Assembly: GCF_002154725.1 (NCBI RefSeq)
Contig: NZ_MTAW01000151.1
Location: forward strand, 1 to 64,000
DNA: 64,000 nucleotides
Reading direction: 5' to 3'
Source: Nostoc sp. 106C
GTDB lineage: Bacteria; Cyanobacteriota; Cyanobacteriia; Cyanobacteriales; Nostocaceae
Shown in pieces: positions 44,803 to 53,126 of the stretch; position 1 is the first letter of the stretch; the number at the start of each line of letters is the position of its first letter. The notes beneath the pieces are model-generated. The model ran no database searches, was not told the origin of the DNA, and saw only the letters and a list, made by a program, of their open reading frames with translations. The translations under genes and the position numbers were made by a program.

Positions 44803-45711
44803 TTATTCTCTAGCCTGGGAATACGCTGGCTCAATGACTCGACCTCGCCGCAACAAGCGATCGCCTTTTAACAACGCCGGAGTTAACGTTACGTAATCTT
44901 TGGTGTCAGGGTCGATACTTGGCTCAAAGTCAAAATAATTGCGATCGCTTTCGGGGTCGTTAGTTCGGTAAATTTGGGCGCGAATTCCCTGCTCCATTAA
45001 AATCTGTGGTAGAAGTTGCGCTAGTGCGATCGCCATTTGGGGTTTATCCAAAAATGATGCGCCCATGAGCTTTTGTAGAAAACCCAATAACTCTGGTAGT
45101 TCTTCTACGCCAAGGTCACCTTCTTGTTTGTTTCCTTCTTCAAATCTAGCGACTGCTAGGTCGATGGTGTGGAGAGCATCAGCAAGGTTGTCTAAAAGAA
45201 CTTTGCTATCAACCCGGAGGACAGCTTGAGGTAATTTTAATAGCTCTTGCGACGTTGAATTGTCTTCTTGATTATTTTTGTCGAGTTGCAGTACAATTTC
45301 CAACCCCAAAAGCACAGAAGCTAGCAACATCGCCATCCACGCACCTGGTGTAGTTTTAGTTAAATAAAACAACCAACCTAAAATACCTATATAGAGCAGT
45401 GCCTTTAGCAGCTTCAGGATGACTCTGTTGGGGGCAAAGTTTGGAATTGGGTTAGTAATTTGCTTTTGCTGTGTTGGAACGATTTGAGCAAGGTTAGCCG
45501 CAGCCAGAGTCCCAATAGACTGGCGCAGCATATCTAAGAAAAAGGCAGCCAAACGGACTTGAGTCAAATTTAGCTCGCTAATATAAATTCTTTCAAAATT
45601 ATCTAGTCGGTTCTGAACCAGCTTAACTATCTGCTCAATGCTGCTTGTGTTTTCAATATCTGTCTGGAGTAGGTTGCGTTCTTCGCTAAAAAGCGTACTA
45701 ATCTTTTTCAT
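44803..45711 (-). CDS. membrane protein of unknown function, partner of the Hsp70-like ATPase
   Basis: This 302-residue protein has a helical N-terminus (1-105), two closely spaced hydrophobic helices (about 108-145: LLKALLYIGILGWLFYLT, then MAMLLASVLLGLEIVL) and a soluble C-terminal domain. The latter contains ALHTIDLAVARFEEG, DLGVEELPELLGFLQKLM and YFDFEPSIDPDTKDYVTLTPALLKGDRLLRRGRVIEP. The pattern of a helical region and a small beta tail with an Asp-rich stretch makes a nucleotide-exchange or adaptor role for the following ATPase possible, but this is inference. I recognise no family. Confidence 0.65.
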   Translation of the reverse strand: MKKISTLFSEERNLLQTDIENTSSIEQIVKLVQNRLDNFERIYISELNLTQVRLAAFFLDMLRQSIGTLAAANLAQIVPTQQKQITNPIPNFAPNRVILKLLKALLYIGILGWLFYLTKTTPGAWMAMLLASVLLGLEIVLQLDKNNQEDNSTSQELLKLPQAVLRVDSKVLLDNLADALHTIDLAVARFEEGNKQEGDLGVEELPELLGFLQKLMGASFLDKPQMAIALAQLLPQILMEQGIRAQIYRTNDPESDRNYFDFEPSIDPDTKDYVTLTPALLKGDRLLRRGRVIEPAYSQARE

Positions 45712-46261
45712 AGCATTGACCTAGAATTTAACGTTACCAATAAGTAGGTTGACTCTAAAAAATTTAATATCTTTTGTTTTAAAGCAGAAGGCAGAAGGAT
45801 TTTTACTCTACAAGGCATTGTATGTTTAATCAAGTCTATCTAAGCAAAATAACTTAACGACGGTTTAATTAAAACAAAGATAATTGTTTTAAGAATATAT
45901 CGCCCCTACTTCGGGTATGAAAAATAAGTTATATCAAATATTATTTTTGGCTAGGTAAGTTTTGTGATGCACTAAGTGTTAATGCTATTATTTCAGGTCA
46001 CTTATATGTACCCCTGCATCTGCAAATAGTCGCTTCTTTCAACATCTGAATTTCTCAAAACCCTTTTCTATCTGGCTCGATTAGCCCCTTTTTCATCAGC
46101 AATCAATCGTACTATAACTACATAGTACACTTGCAATTAGCCGCTTGCCATCACACTCCTGGGACAGATGGTACATATTATTATTCCTTGGAATTTACTG
46201 TGACTTTGAAAGCAGGAACTAGGATTTACCATATAAATATCTAAAAATGCTTTGGGGTTTA

Positions 46262-46353
46262 CCGAACCTATAAATTCTAGCTTTCTCCACCTAATATTCT
46301 ACCTATATTTAGGTTCGGCAATCATCATTAATTGAGGTGATATTAGCCGAACT
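46262..46353. promoter_or_regulatory. inverted CCGAAC repeats upstream of hspA
   Basis: CCGAACCTA (46262-46270) is the exact inverse of TAGGTTCGG (46310-46318), and GTTCGGC (46314-46320) is the inverse of GCCGAAC (46346-46352). The three copies lie 100-190 bases ahead of the hspA start. They could be sites for a heat-shock repressor or mRNA structure. They do not match the CIRCE element. Confidence 0.4.
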
Positions 46354-46401
46354 TACACTCTTATTATTAAACAATATTATAAGAATCAAAGCAATGAATT
46401 A

Positions 46402-46449
46402 AATCTTCCATTGTTCAGCCAAACAAAGACTACTGGTAAGAAGGAAATT
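46402..46449 (+). promoter_or_regulatory. candidate RNA thermometer in the hspA leader
   Basis: AAUCUUCC (46402-46409) can pair with GGAAAUU (46443-46449) with one bulged C, hiding the ribosome-binding sequence AAGAAGGAAAT just before the hspA ATG. Leaders of small heat-shock genes in Synechocystis, Anabaena and Nostoc are known RNA thermometers; this fits that pattern but I have not computed energies. Confidence 0.5.
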
Positions 46450-46452
46450 AAT

Positions 46453-46902
46453 ATGTTAGTTCGTTACAACCCTTGGCAAGAATTAAACGCGATCCAACGT
46501 CAAATCAATAGCTTATTTGAAGACACAAGAGTACCATCTACAGCGTTTGAAAAAGGTTTGGTTAGAGTTCCGGCTGCTGAATTGCAAGAAACTGAAGACG
46601 CTATTCATCTCAAGCTAGAACTGCCAGGAATAGAAGCGAAAGACCTAGACATCCAAGTCACTGAAAAAGCTGTTTATGTCAGCGGTGAGCGCAAGTCAGA
46701 AAATAAAACTGAAGACAAAGGCGTTACCAAAACTGAATTTCACTACGGTAAATTCCAACGTGTAATTCCTTTACCTGCGCCAATTCAAAATACCAACGTT
46801 ACAGCAGATTACAAAGATGGCATCTTAAATTTGACATTGCCTAAAACTGAGCAAGCAAAGAACAAAGTTGTCAAAGTAAATCTTGAGCAACCTGCTGCTT
46901 AA
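46453..46902 (+). CDS. hspA: small heat shock protein, Hsp20/alpha-crystallin
   Basis: This ATP-independent holdase prevents aggregation and also stabilises thylakoid membranes. The N-terminus MLVRYNPWQELNAIQRQINSLF is typical of class A cyanobacterial HspA. The alpha-crystallin domain runs from about 40 to 140 with HLKLELPGIEAKDLDIQV, VYVSGER and the GxLxL motif in KDGILNLTLPK. I chose ATG 46453 behind AAGGAAATT (149 residues) over an upstream TTG frame at 46411. The coding sequence is followed by a strong terminator. It is divergent from the Hsp70-like operon. Confidence 0.96.
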   Translation: MLVRYNPWQELNAIQRQINSLFEDTRVPSTAFEKGLVRVPAAELQETEDAIHLKLELPGIEAKDLDIQVTEKAVYVSGERKSENKTEDKGVTKTEFHYGKFQRVIPLPAPIQNTNVTADYKDGILNLTLPKTEQAKNKVVKVNLEQPAA

Positions 46903-47224
46903 TGAGTTGTAATGAGACTACATTCTTCTTTAGATAACTTGAGCTAGCTAAAAACCCGGTCTAAGACGACCGGGTTTTTTTTCATATAATTCATGGTTTA
47001 AGATGCCACGCTTGCTGGATGCACAGGAGGAGCATTCAGATAGAGCTTTGTCTATACGCAATACATGTTTAAGTTAACTCCTGGCTAAAGTCTAGACTTG
47101 TTTGGCGATCGCTGTTTTCGTGGAGTGAGTAAAGCAATAATGCGATCGCCTATTTTTAGAGTTTAACTCGGCTATAACAGTAGCGATGTCTTCGACAACC
47201 CCGTCGGGGAACGCACTGGGAATA
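46903..47224. other. intergenic region after hspA with terminator and repeat piece
   Basis: It contains the hspA terminator (46951-46982) and, near 47185-47220, a GATGTCTTCGACAACCCCGT repeat resembling those near 52865 and 61896. The remainder, including two GCGATCGC sites, has no gene. Confidence 0.5.
46951..46982 (+). terminator. rho-independent terminator of hspA
   Basis: AACCCGGTC and GACCGGGTT form a 9-bp stem with a TAAGAC loop, followed by eight T residues counting the stem end. It lies about 50 bases past the hspA stop. Confidence 0.85.
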
Positions 47225-47899
47225 ATGAACAAGGAATTGTTATGTTTCCTGAGTGCCTGTAAAAAGGAGATACAATTTGGGATGGACGCTGCATATTGTT
47301 TGTATCAGACGCGCAAAAAATTTAAGGAGCAATGCCAAGGATTTTCCTTCCAGCAGTTCTTGTATAATTTCCTGATTCCTCCTTGGTGGATGCTTTTACA
47401 ACGCGATCGCAGATTTTGCGTTTTATACCGCGATCAAAATATTCTCCTGAGAAAGGGTATTGTCGTCTGGGGACGCTTAGTTCAAGCGAACAATTTGCTC
47501 TTTCAACCAGGAAAATGGGATCATCCAGCGGTGATCGTCTGTAGTCCTGCTCCGGTATTTGACAGTAACCTAAAAGAACTCTCAAGAATCGCCCAAGACC
47601 TTTATGAACTGAAAGATAAAAAGCTGGAGCATCCAGAGATGGCAGATTTTGTAACTTTTAGTGAAGTTATTACCAATGAAATGGATTGTCTATTTAACGT
47701 CGAAATTCCCGATTGTTTAACATTAAATCAACTCGTATATTTCACATCGATAATGGTATATCGAAAACATCTCCCTGGAGGATATTTGAAGTCTGCTTGG
47801 TTTCCTGTTTTGATTGCTCCAGAAAAAACTCCTGCTGCCATGATTTTGCCATCAAAATACTGGTTGCCTGAGCTACTAGATGTATGGTGTAATCATTAA
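47225..47899 (+). CDS. hypothetical protein, 224 aa
   Basis: I do not recognise this family. Starting from ATG 47225 (MNKELLCFLSACKKEI) the protein has several aromatic-rich patches, including FLIPPWWMLLQRDRRFCVLYRD, a GIVVWGRLVQANNLLF strand, and a C-terminal VLIAPEKTPAAMILPSKYWLPELLDV. The layout suggests a soluble alpha/beta domain without obvious catalytic motif. An in-frame ATG at 47186 would add 13 residues encoded by a dispersed repeat, so the downstream ATG is preferred. Confidence 0.6.
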   Translation: MNKELLCFLSACKKEIQFGMDAAYCLYQTRKKFKEQCQGFSFQQFLYNFLIPPWWMLLQRDRRFCVLYRDQNILLRKGIVVWGRLVQANNLLFQPGKWDHPAVIVCSPAPVFDSNLKELSRIAQDLYELKDKKLEHPEMADFVTFSEVITNEMDCLFNVEIPDCLTLNQLVYFTSIMVYRKHLPGGYLKSAWFPVLIAPEKTPAAMILPSKYWLPELLDVWCNH

Positions 47900-48026
47900 A
47901 ACTGCTATTTTGGCGTGCGATGCCTTCTTTTGTAGACCCTGCATGAACAGCATTTACGCTTTTCAGCCTGGCTATTATGTAGCGTTGAGGTTGGATTGAT
48001 GCAATAAAATGAGGGTATAAAAACTC

Positions 48027-48425
48027 TTAAATAAATAAACTAGGCGACACTTTAAAATACTCACTAAGTGCTTTCGCTTGTGCTTTACTAATTGAACGTC
48101 TACCATTCACAACCTCAGACACCACACCACTCGAACCAATTATTCCGACTAAATCTGCTTGACGGGTTCCACTAGCTTCCATAATATGTTGCAGAATTTC
48201 ATAAGGTGCAGAATTATCCATAGGATAATTCTGTGTCTCGTAGGATTCAATTAATATTACTAGCAATTTGTATAAAGCTTGCTCTTCGTTTGTACGATTT
48301 TTCTTAAAAGTTAGTTCTTCTACTTTATTCAATATGCGTTCATACTCTTCATCTGTCTCAATCGCCTTAGGAGCAACTTCACTTAATAGATTGCGATAGG
48401 CATTTTGGTCAAAAGTAAGGGTCAT
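48027..48425 (-). CDS. higA: HigA-type antitoxin with XRE helix-turn-helix
   Basis: The C-terminal half carries a Cro/C1-type helix-turn-helix: ILQHIMEASGTRQADLVGIIGSSGVVSEVVNGRRSISKAQAKALSEYFKVS. The N-terminal half binds the toxin in this family (inference). The 132-residue length and position directly after a HigB toxin gene, overlapping it by 17 bases, identify it as the antitoxin of a HigBA pair that also represses the operon. The toxin-first order is normal for higBA. Confidence 0.9.
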   Translation of the reverse strand: MTLTFDQNAYRNLLSEVAPKAIETDEEYERILNKVEELTFKKNRTNEEQALYKLLVILIESYETQNYPMDNSAPYEILQHIMEASGTRQADLVGIIGSSGVVSEVVNGRRSISKAQAKALSEYFKVSPSLFI

Positions 48426-48708
48426 TTTTCCAGTTATCTTTGTCGTATTCAGCGTGTGTTAAAAAATATTTATAGTAAACGACCTGGTTTTCATAGTCGA
48501 TACCGACAATTAAACGATAATCATTACCTTTAATATTAAAAACAGTAAAGTTCCCGACTGATTCAGAATCGCGGTAAATTCTACGAACATCTTCTAAACT
48601 CTGCCAGTCTGCTTTTTTGACAGTTGCATACCAGTTTTCTATTTGCTGTTTAACATTGGGGAATTGAGCAGTATCAGTACGAAGTTTGCGAATTGAAATG
48701 AGATGCAT
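48409..48708 (-). CDS. higB: HigB-type toxin, mRNA interferase
   Basis: This 99-residue RelE-superfamily toxin cleaves mRNA on the ribosome. Visible family segments are the helical start (IRKLRTDTAQFPNVKQQIENWYATVKKADWQSLEDVRRIY), the beta sheet GNFTVFNIKGNDYRLIVGIDYENQVVYYKYFLTHAEYDK and the C-terminal basic/aromatic residues. The gene overlaps the antitoxin gene by 17 bases. The frame is intact, so the pair may work. Confidence 0.9.
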   Translation of the reverse strand: MHLISIRKLRTDTAQFPNVKQQIENWYATVKKADWQSLEDVRRIYRDSESVGNFTVFNIKGNDYRLIVGIDYENQVVYYKYFLTHAEYDKDNWKNDPYF

Positions 48709-48849
48709 TGATTTCTATAGTAATCATAGTTATTAACCCATTAAAATTATTATTTCTATGCTCTCATTTTGAGAGATAAAAGTCAACATGATTGTTTAGT
48801 GTATATGTAAATTGCTTATCAGATAGGGTGTATTAATTAGTACTCCTGA

Positions 48850-49260
48850 ATGAACAGAGAACTCACAGCAGCTTTCATACCTTACTTGCAAGTGAGAAAT
48901 GTTTTTCATCGAGTTTGTTTTATCAAGCCTAGTATCAGTCTTGCAATTCACCATTATTGGCTTGCGCGATCGCTTTGGAAGTTGGTTGCGAATTCACGGG
49001 CGTTAACTGAGCAAAGACTCCGAAACTATCAACCTAAAACAAATGTGAAAGTTTACTATAATCCCCACAAACCCAAAGAATCTCTAATTGAAAGAGAAAT
49101 CGACAGCATCACTTACTCGTTACTGGCAATTGGTAGTGTATTGCTGTTGCTGGGGTTGGTTTTTGGTTTATTTATTGTATTTAACGAATTAAAAGATTGC
49201 GGTATTACCCTAAACTCAACTCATCCCCGTTCTGGTGTGAAACTTTGGTGTTACCGTTGA
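48850..49260 (+). CDS. DUF3592-like protein, N-terminally degenerate
   Basis: The C-terminal part contains NVKVYYNPHKPKESLIE followed by a hydrophobic helix (SLLAIGSVLLLLGLVFGLFIVF), which is the end of DUF3592 membrane proteins. The N-terminal ~55 residues, with an FHRVCFIKPSISLAIHHYW stretch, do not look like the usual first helix and beta sheet. The gene therefore appears truncated or replaced at its start and may be a pseudogene. An intact member would be a small membrane protein of unknown function. Confidence 0.55.
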   Translation: MNRELTAAFIPYLQVRNVFHRVCFIKPSISLAIHHYWLARSLWKLVANSRALTEQRLRNYQPKTNVKVYYNPHKPKESLIEREIDSITYSLLAIGSVLLLLGLVFGLFIVFNELKDCGITLNSTHPRSGVKLWCYR

Positions 49261-49472
49261 GATAAAAAAATACCTATAGCTACTACAGCAGCGTTAGCCG
49301 ATTGTGCGATATTTGATAGTTTTGGGTAGCATAGAGCCTGTGTGATGCCATCAAGCATCAACTCTATATTTCTAGAGTTTTAATATGTTGAGAATAAATT
49401 CCTTAATAGAGCTTATTCAAAAAAAGGAGACACCTGATAACTTTTGAGTTCTGGAAGGAATCAAATTGTTAT

Positions 49473-50153
49473 TTAAGCTGATTCAAACACTCCTGGTGGA
49501 ATCGGCACCAGTTGCGGAGTAGATAAGCAGGTTCCCTGTCTGTACCAAATGCCTTCAACCTCGAAAGCTTCAAATTGAGTAGTCAAGATTGCCCAAGCGT
49601 GCTCATTAAGACCGGCTGAGTAAGTCCAAGTAAATTGGTGATCGTTGTGTAATCGTTGCTCCAATTCAGCCAAATCTTCCGGTAGCCAAAATTTAGTCAT
49701 TACCCGTTGAGTCGCAATCTCAGGAGGAGTTTGCAGCATCTCAATCATCGGCTGATTCACAATAATTTGCTTACGGTTATCTTGTCTGACGATGCTGATA
49801 GGACGCTCATTATCCGCAGCAGCAACCATGCGATACAACAACTCATCAGGGAGGTGCAGCTGGCTGCAAAACACTGTACCGCCAGTCTGCAAGATACGTT
49901 CGGCAGTTTCAGAGGCTGTCGGTGGTTGTTGACTTGCCATCCATCCGAAAAACTCGATTGGTTGCTTACAGCCACGCCATTTTATCCGTACCTTACCATT
50001 AATTTTTAACGCTGTTTCACTAAGTGCCTCTCCGTAGCTTTGAGCTAGCTGTGTAGCATCGCGTTTGGTTGGGGCCAAAATTGACAGTCCTTCATAGGAC
50101 ATTTTATAGTTCCAGCCCGGTAAGTTGAGGATTTTAAGAATACTCACACTCAT
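49473..50153 (-). CDS. PAS-like domain protein
   Basis: The middle of the 226-residue protein shows a PAS-like pattern: ISIVRQDNRKQIIVNQPMIEMLQTPPEIA, then EDLAELEQRLHNDHQFTWTYSAGLNEHAWAILTTQFEAFEVEGIWYRQGT. The N-terminal third, beginning WNYKMSYEGLSILAPTKRD, is not recognised. The assignment rests on pattern alone. Its 5' end overlaps the upstream RHH gene by 20 bases, suggesting one transcript and possibly a shared regulatory role. An alternative start is Met18. Confidence 0.6.
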   Translation of the reverse strand: MSVSILKILNLPGWNYKMSYEGLSILAPTKRDATQLAQSYGEALSETALKINGKVRIKWRGCKQPIEFFGWMASQQPPTASETAERILQTGGTVFCSQLHLPDELLYRMVAAADNERPISIVRQDNRKQIIVNQPMIEMLQTPPEIATQRVMTKFWLPEDLAELEQRLHNDHQFTWTYSAGLNEHAWAILTTQFEAFEVEGIWYRQGTCLSTPQLVPIPPGVFESA

Positions 50154-50589
50154 CTACTTTTACACTTTCAGAAACTCTATATACTTTTACACCCTTAGTA
50201 TTGGGATACACGGATGGTTTATACGTTCCTTGCCAAATCTTCATCCTTTCTTGTTCTGGGATACCTAAAGCCGAGGTGATGATTGCAAAATCTCCTGGTG
50301 TCGGTAGCACTTCTCCTTCAGCCAGTGCTTGTAAGTTCTTGACTCCACAGCGCTTGAGCTTTGTCATGTTCAATCTGACTAGATCGGCAATTGTGTTTGG
50401 TACTTCTGGAGGTTTGTTTTTAGCACCAGAACCTGTAGTTTTGCTGATCCACTCTTGAATCATCTCTTCCATAGCATCGCTTTGAGATATATCCAAGCGA
50501 GCACATATGCTTTTGAACTCTAGGGCTAATTCCAGTGGAATATAACCACTGACCTGCTTGTAATCGTCAGAACGCCTTCTGTCAGACAT
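50134..50589 (-). CDS. ribbon-helix-helix type DNA-binding protein
   Basis: The N-terminus reads SGYIPLELALEFKSICARLDISQSDAMEEMIQEWISK, a strand-helix-helix pattern of the MetJ/Arc class that binds DNA as a dimer. A second helical region (TIADLVRLNMTKLKRCGVKNLQALAEGEVLPTPGDFAIITSALGI) resembles an XRE-like helix-turn-helix. The combination suggests a small regulator, perhaps of plasmid-type partition or toxin systems. It overlaps the PAS-like gene by 20 bases. No partner toxin is seen. Confidence 0.6.
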   Translation of the reverse strand: MSDRRRSDDYKQVSGYIPLELALEFKSICARLDISQSDAMEEMIQEWISKTTGSGAKNKPPEVPNTIADLVRLNMTKLKRCGVKNLQALAEGEVLPTPGDFAIITSALGIPEQERMKIWQGTYKPSVYPNTKGVKVYRVSESVKVDECEYS

Positions 50590-51013
50590 ACTATTGAGAT
50601 CTTTAAGTTATATTACTTACTTCACATTCTCTTTTGGTCACCCGAAAAATTAAGACATTTTTTTATGTCTTTTTTAAATGACAAGTAAAGAAACAAAAAA
50701 GTTTTTTACTACCAAAGTCATAAGCTGCCATGACGCTGATCGTAAGGTAAAGTCAACTTTTATTAAGTAGCTAATAACACCATAAATTAATAAATTCATA
50801 GATAATTTCTCTGTTTATATGTTCAGATATGATTATTGATGTTGATTTAACAAGCTCTTAAAGGTTGCACAAATTTTGCACACTGCTACAAAGCAGCCGT
50901 TGTAGGCGATCGCAAAAACTGCAACACTTGTACACAGACCTAACGTGCAACTTAGGCTACGATATCCCCTAATTCCTTTTGGGCCGTTACGTGGGGAGTA
51001 GTGCAGGTCAAGT
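50590..51013. other. intergenic region upstream of the NahK-like gene
   Basis: It contains divergent promoters. I noticed GTTGCACAAATTTTGCACAC at about 50864 and nothing else organised. No gene, RNA or terminator is seen. Confidence 0.4.
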
Positions 51014-52138
51014 ATGAACACGATAAAAAATATCAAAACACAAAGCAAAGACAATGTTGTTACGATTGCCGAACAATTTACGCTTCAGGGTAAGGTTGCA
51101 GCTATTCAAGCCTTTGGCAGCGGTAATATTAATGACACTTTTTTAGTAACGCTGGATAATTCACAAGAACGGCATTTTGTGTTGCAACGCATCAATACAC
51201 AAGTATTCCGTCAGCCGCAACTAATTATGCAGAATATGTGTATCTTTACGGAGCATGTTCGTAAAAGGCTACAACGTAATCCACTCAACCGACGTTGGGA
51301 AATACCTCGCGTACTTTTTACCAAGGATGCACAAGATCACTGGACAGATGCAGATGGTTCTTTTTGGCGAGCAATCAGCTTTATTGCAGGTTCGCAGTCA
51401 TTTGACACGATGAGCGATCGCTCACAAGCCGGCGAAGTCGGCTATGCTTTGGGGATGTTTCACAATCTCATCAGCGACTTACCACCAGAAAAACTCGCTG
51501 ATACCTTAGAAGGATTCCATATTACGCCGCGCTACCTGCAACACTATAACGAAGTCCTGGCAAAAACTTCTGTGCAGAAAACCCCAGAAGTCAATTATTG
51601 CTTGCAGTTTGTTAGCGATCGCCAAATCTTTGCACATATCTTAGAAGATGCTAAAGCTACAGGCAAGTTGCCACTACGTCTGATGCATGGCGACCCAAAA
51701 ATCAATAACGTGATGTTTGATACTGCGACTCAGCAAGCCGTCAGCGTTATAGACCTCGACACCGTGAAGCCAGGTTTAGTACATTACGACATTGGGGACT
51801 GTCTGCGATCTGGTTGCAATCCATCTGGGGAAGAAACTGAACAGTGGGAAAGCGTTTCTTTTGATACTGAACTTTGTCAAGGCATACTGCAAGGCTATCT
51901 TTCCGTAGCTAAAGCCTTTCTCACCGAGAATGACTATGCTTATATGTACGATGCCATCCGTTTGATTGCCTTTGAGTTGGGATTGAGATTTTTTGCAGAT
52001 TATTTAGCTGGAAATGTTTACTTCAAAGTTAAGCATCCAGAACATAACCTTCATAGGGCGCTGGTGCAATTTGCGCTCACAAAAAGCATTGAATCTCAGG
52101 AAACTACAATTCGCGCAATTATTCAAGATGTAAAATGA
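51014..52138 (+). CDS. APH-fold kinase, NahK-like
   Basis: This aminoglycoside-phosphotransferase-fold kinase has the catalytic motif LMHGDPKINNVMFD (about residues 226-239) and the metal site SVIDLDTVKPG. The start includes the nucleotide-binding part IQAFGSGNINDTFLVTLDN and FVLQRINTQVF. The family includes N-acetylhexosamine 1-kinase (NahK) and choline/homoserine kinases, and the GSGNINDTFLV start is close to NahK. Sugar kinase activity is therefore the best guess, unproven. It overlaps the following DOMON-like gene by four bases (ATGA at 52135), so the two are coupled. Confidence 0.83.
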   Translation: MNTIKNIKTQSKDNVVTIAEQFTLQGKVAAIQAFGSGNINDTFLVTLDNSQERHFVLQRINTQVFRQPQLIMQNMCIFTEHVRKRLQRNPLNRRWEIPRVLFTKDAQDHWTDADGSFWRAISFIAGSQSFDTMSDRSQAGEVGYALGMFHNLISDLPPEKLADTLEGFHITPRYLQHYNEVLAKTSVQKTPEVNYCLQFVSDRQIFAHILEDAKATGKLPLRLMHGDPKINNVMFDTATQQAVSVIDLDTVKPGLVHYDIGDCLRSGCNPSGEETEQWESVSFDTELCQGILQGYLSVAKAFLTENDYAYMYDAIRLIAFELGLRFFADYLAGNVYFKVKHPEHNLHRALVQFALTKSIESQETTIRAIIQDVK

Positions 52139-52674
52139 ACAATCAGTCATTTTCCCTGCAACCTTTTCCCTCTACTAACCAACTGCTCGATCTAAAAATT
52201 GTCGGCAAGATTGTCCGAAATGATAATCAACTGGCGATTGAATATACTTTGCTTGGTGACATCGAAGAAGTTGCGTTACACCCACCATCACAAACACCAT
52301 CACGCAAGCATGAACTGTGGCAAGATACCTGCTTCGAGTTCTTCCTGGGTATCAAGAATTCTCCAAAGTATTGGGAATTCAACCTTTCTCCCGCCGGACA
52401 TTGGAATGTTTATCGCTTTGATGGTTACCGTCAGGGAATGCAAGAGGAAGCAGCTTTAATAACACTCCCGTTTATTTTGCAACAGCAAGCTGACAGTTTA
52501 GAACTGACTCTAGATTTTGATTTGGATAAAATTATTCCAGTAGAACAAGCTTTGGAAGTTGCGATTACCACTGTTATTAAGGACAGAGACGGAGAGGTGA
52601 CTTATTGGGCTTTGACTCATCAAGGCGCTGAGGCTGACTTTCACCGACGAGATAGTTTTATCATGAAACTGTGA
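52135..52674 (+). CDS. DOMON-like domain protein
   Basis: The 179-residue protein matches the DOMON-like beta-sandwich family of bacteria: IVRNDNQLAIEYTLLGDIEEV, RKHELWQDTCFEFFLGIKNSPKYWEFNLSPAGHWNVYRFDGYRQGM, and the last strand region YWALTHQGAEADFHRRDSFIMKL. DOMON domains bind heme or sugars; with a sugar-kinase-like gene coupled upstream a carbohydrate ligand is plausible (inference). The start codon overlaps the upstream stop. Confidence 0.8.
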   Translation: MNNQSFSLQPFPSTNQLLDLKIVGKIVRNDNQLAIEYTLLGDIEEVALHPPSQTPSRKHELWQDTCFEFFLGIKNSPKYWEFNLSPAGHWNVYRFDGYRQGMQEEAALITLPFILQQQADSLELTLDFDLDKIIPVEQALEVAITTVIKDRDGEVTYWALTHQGAEADFHRRDSFIMKL

Positions 52675-53126
52675 GCTGAACTCGATCGAGTCAAAAGGCG
52701 ATCGCAAGGGAACCTTGTCATTGCCTGACAGTTAATAATATTACTTTGATCATATTTTCAGTAGCGTTTGTTACTTTTGTCTCAAAAGCAGTTTATCGTC
52801 AGAAACTGCTATGGTTTCATGCACCTTGACAAATATTGGCTTTTAGTGATGGCTTTAATGCGATGCCTTTGGCAACCCCTACGGGGTACGCATTCCTTAA
52901 CCTAGGATTCTACTGATAAATAAAAATTAATTACGAACAATTATCACAATACAAACTTATTACCGAACCAAGACAAAAGGGAAAATCACCTACTTTAACT
53001 TTTACCGATGTGTCTCCCGCCACTGAGTAAAAAAAGTAGCACTAAACCCTTATGAAAACTATGATAAAAAATCAGCAGATGCATGGTAAGTTTTAAATCC
53101 ATCGTCCTCGCTTAGAGCCTTGCCCT
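52675..53126. other. intergenic region upstream of the CyRepA1 gene
   Basis: It contains one repeat-like segment (GCGATGCCTTTGGCAACCCC then TACGGGGTACGCA, about 52861-52893) related to those at about 47187 and 61896. The last 200 bases are AT-rich and may hold the promoter or iterons of a replication gene, but I see no clear direct repeats. Confidence 0.45.

Larger units (their letters stand above)
45712..46452. other. 741-base divergent region upstream of hspA
   Basis: It contains the promoters for hspA and the Hsp70-like operon. Visible features are three CCGAAC/GTTCGG-type motifs at 46262-46270, 46310-46318 and 46346-46352, and the hspA leader. The first 500 bases are AT-rich without a gene or RNA that I recognise. 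Confidence 0.5.

Noticed and set aside
47186-47224. N-terminal extension of the hypothetical protein at 47225
   Set aside because: The extra codons come from a dispersed repeat (TCTTCGACAACCCCGTCGG) and an ATG with better context follows.
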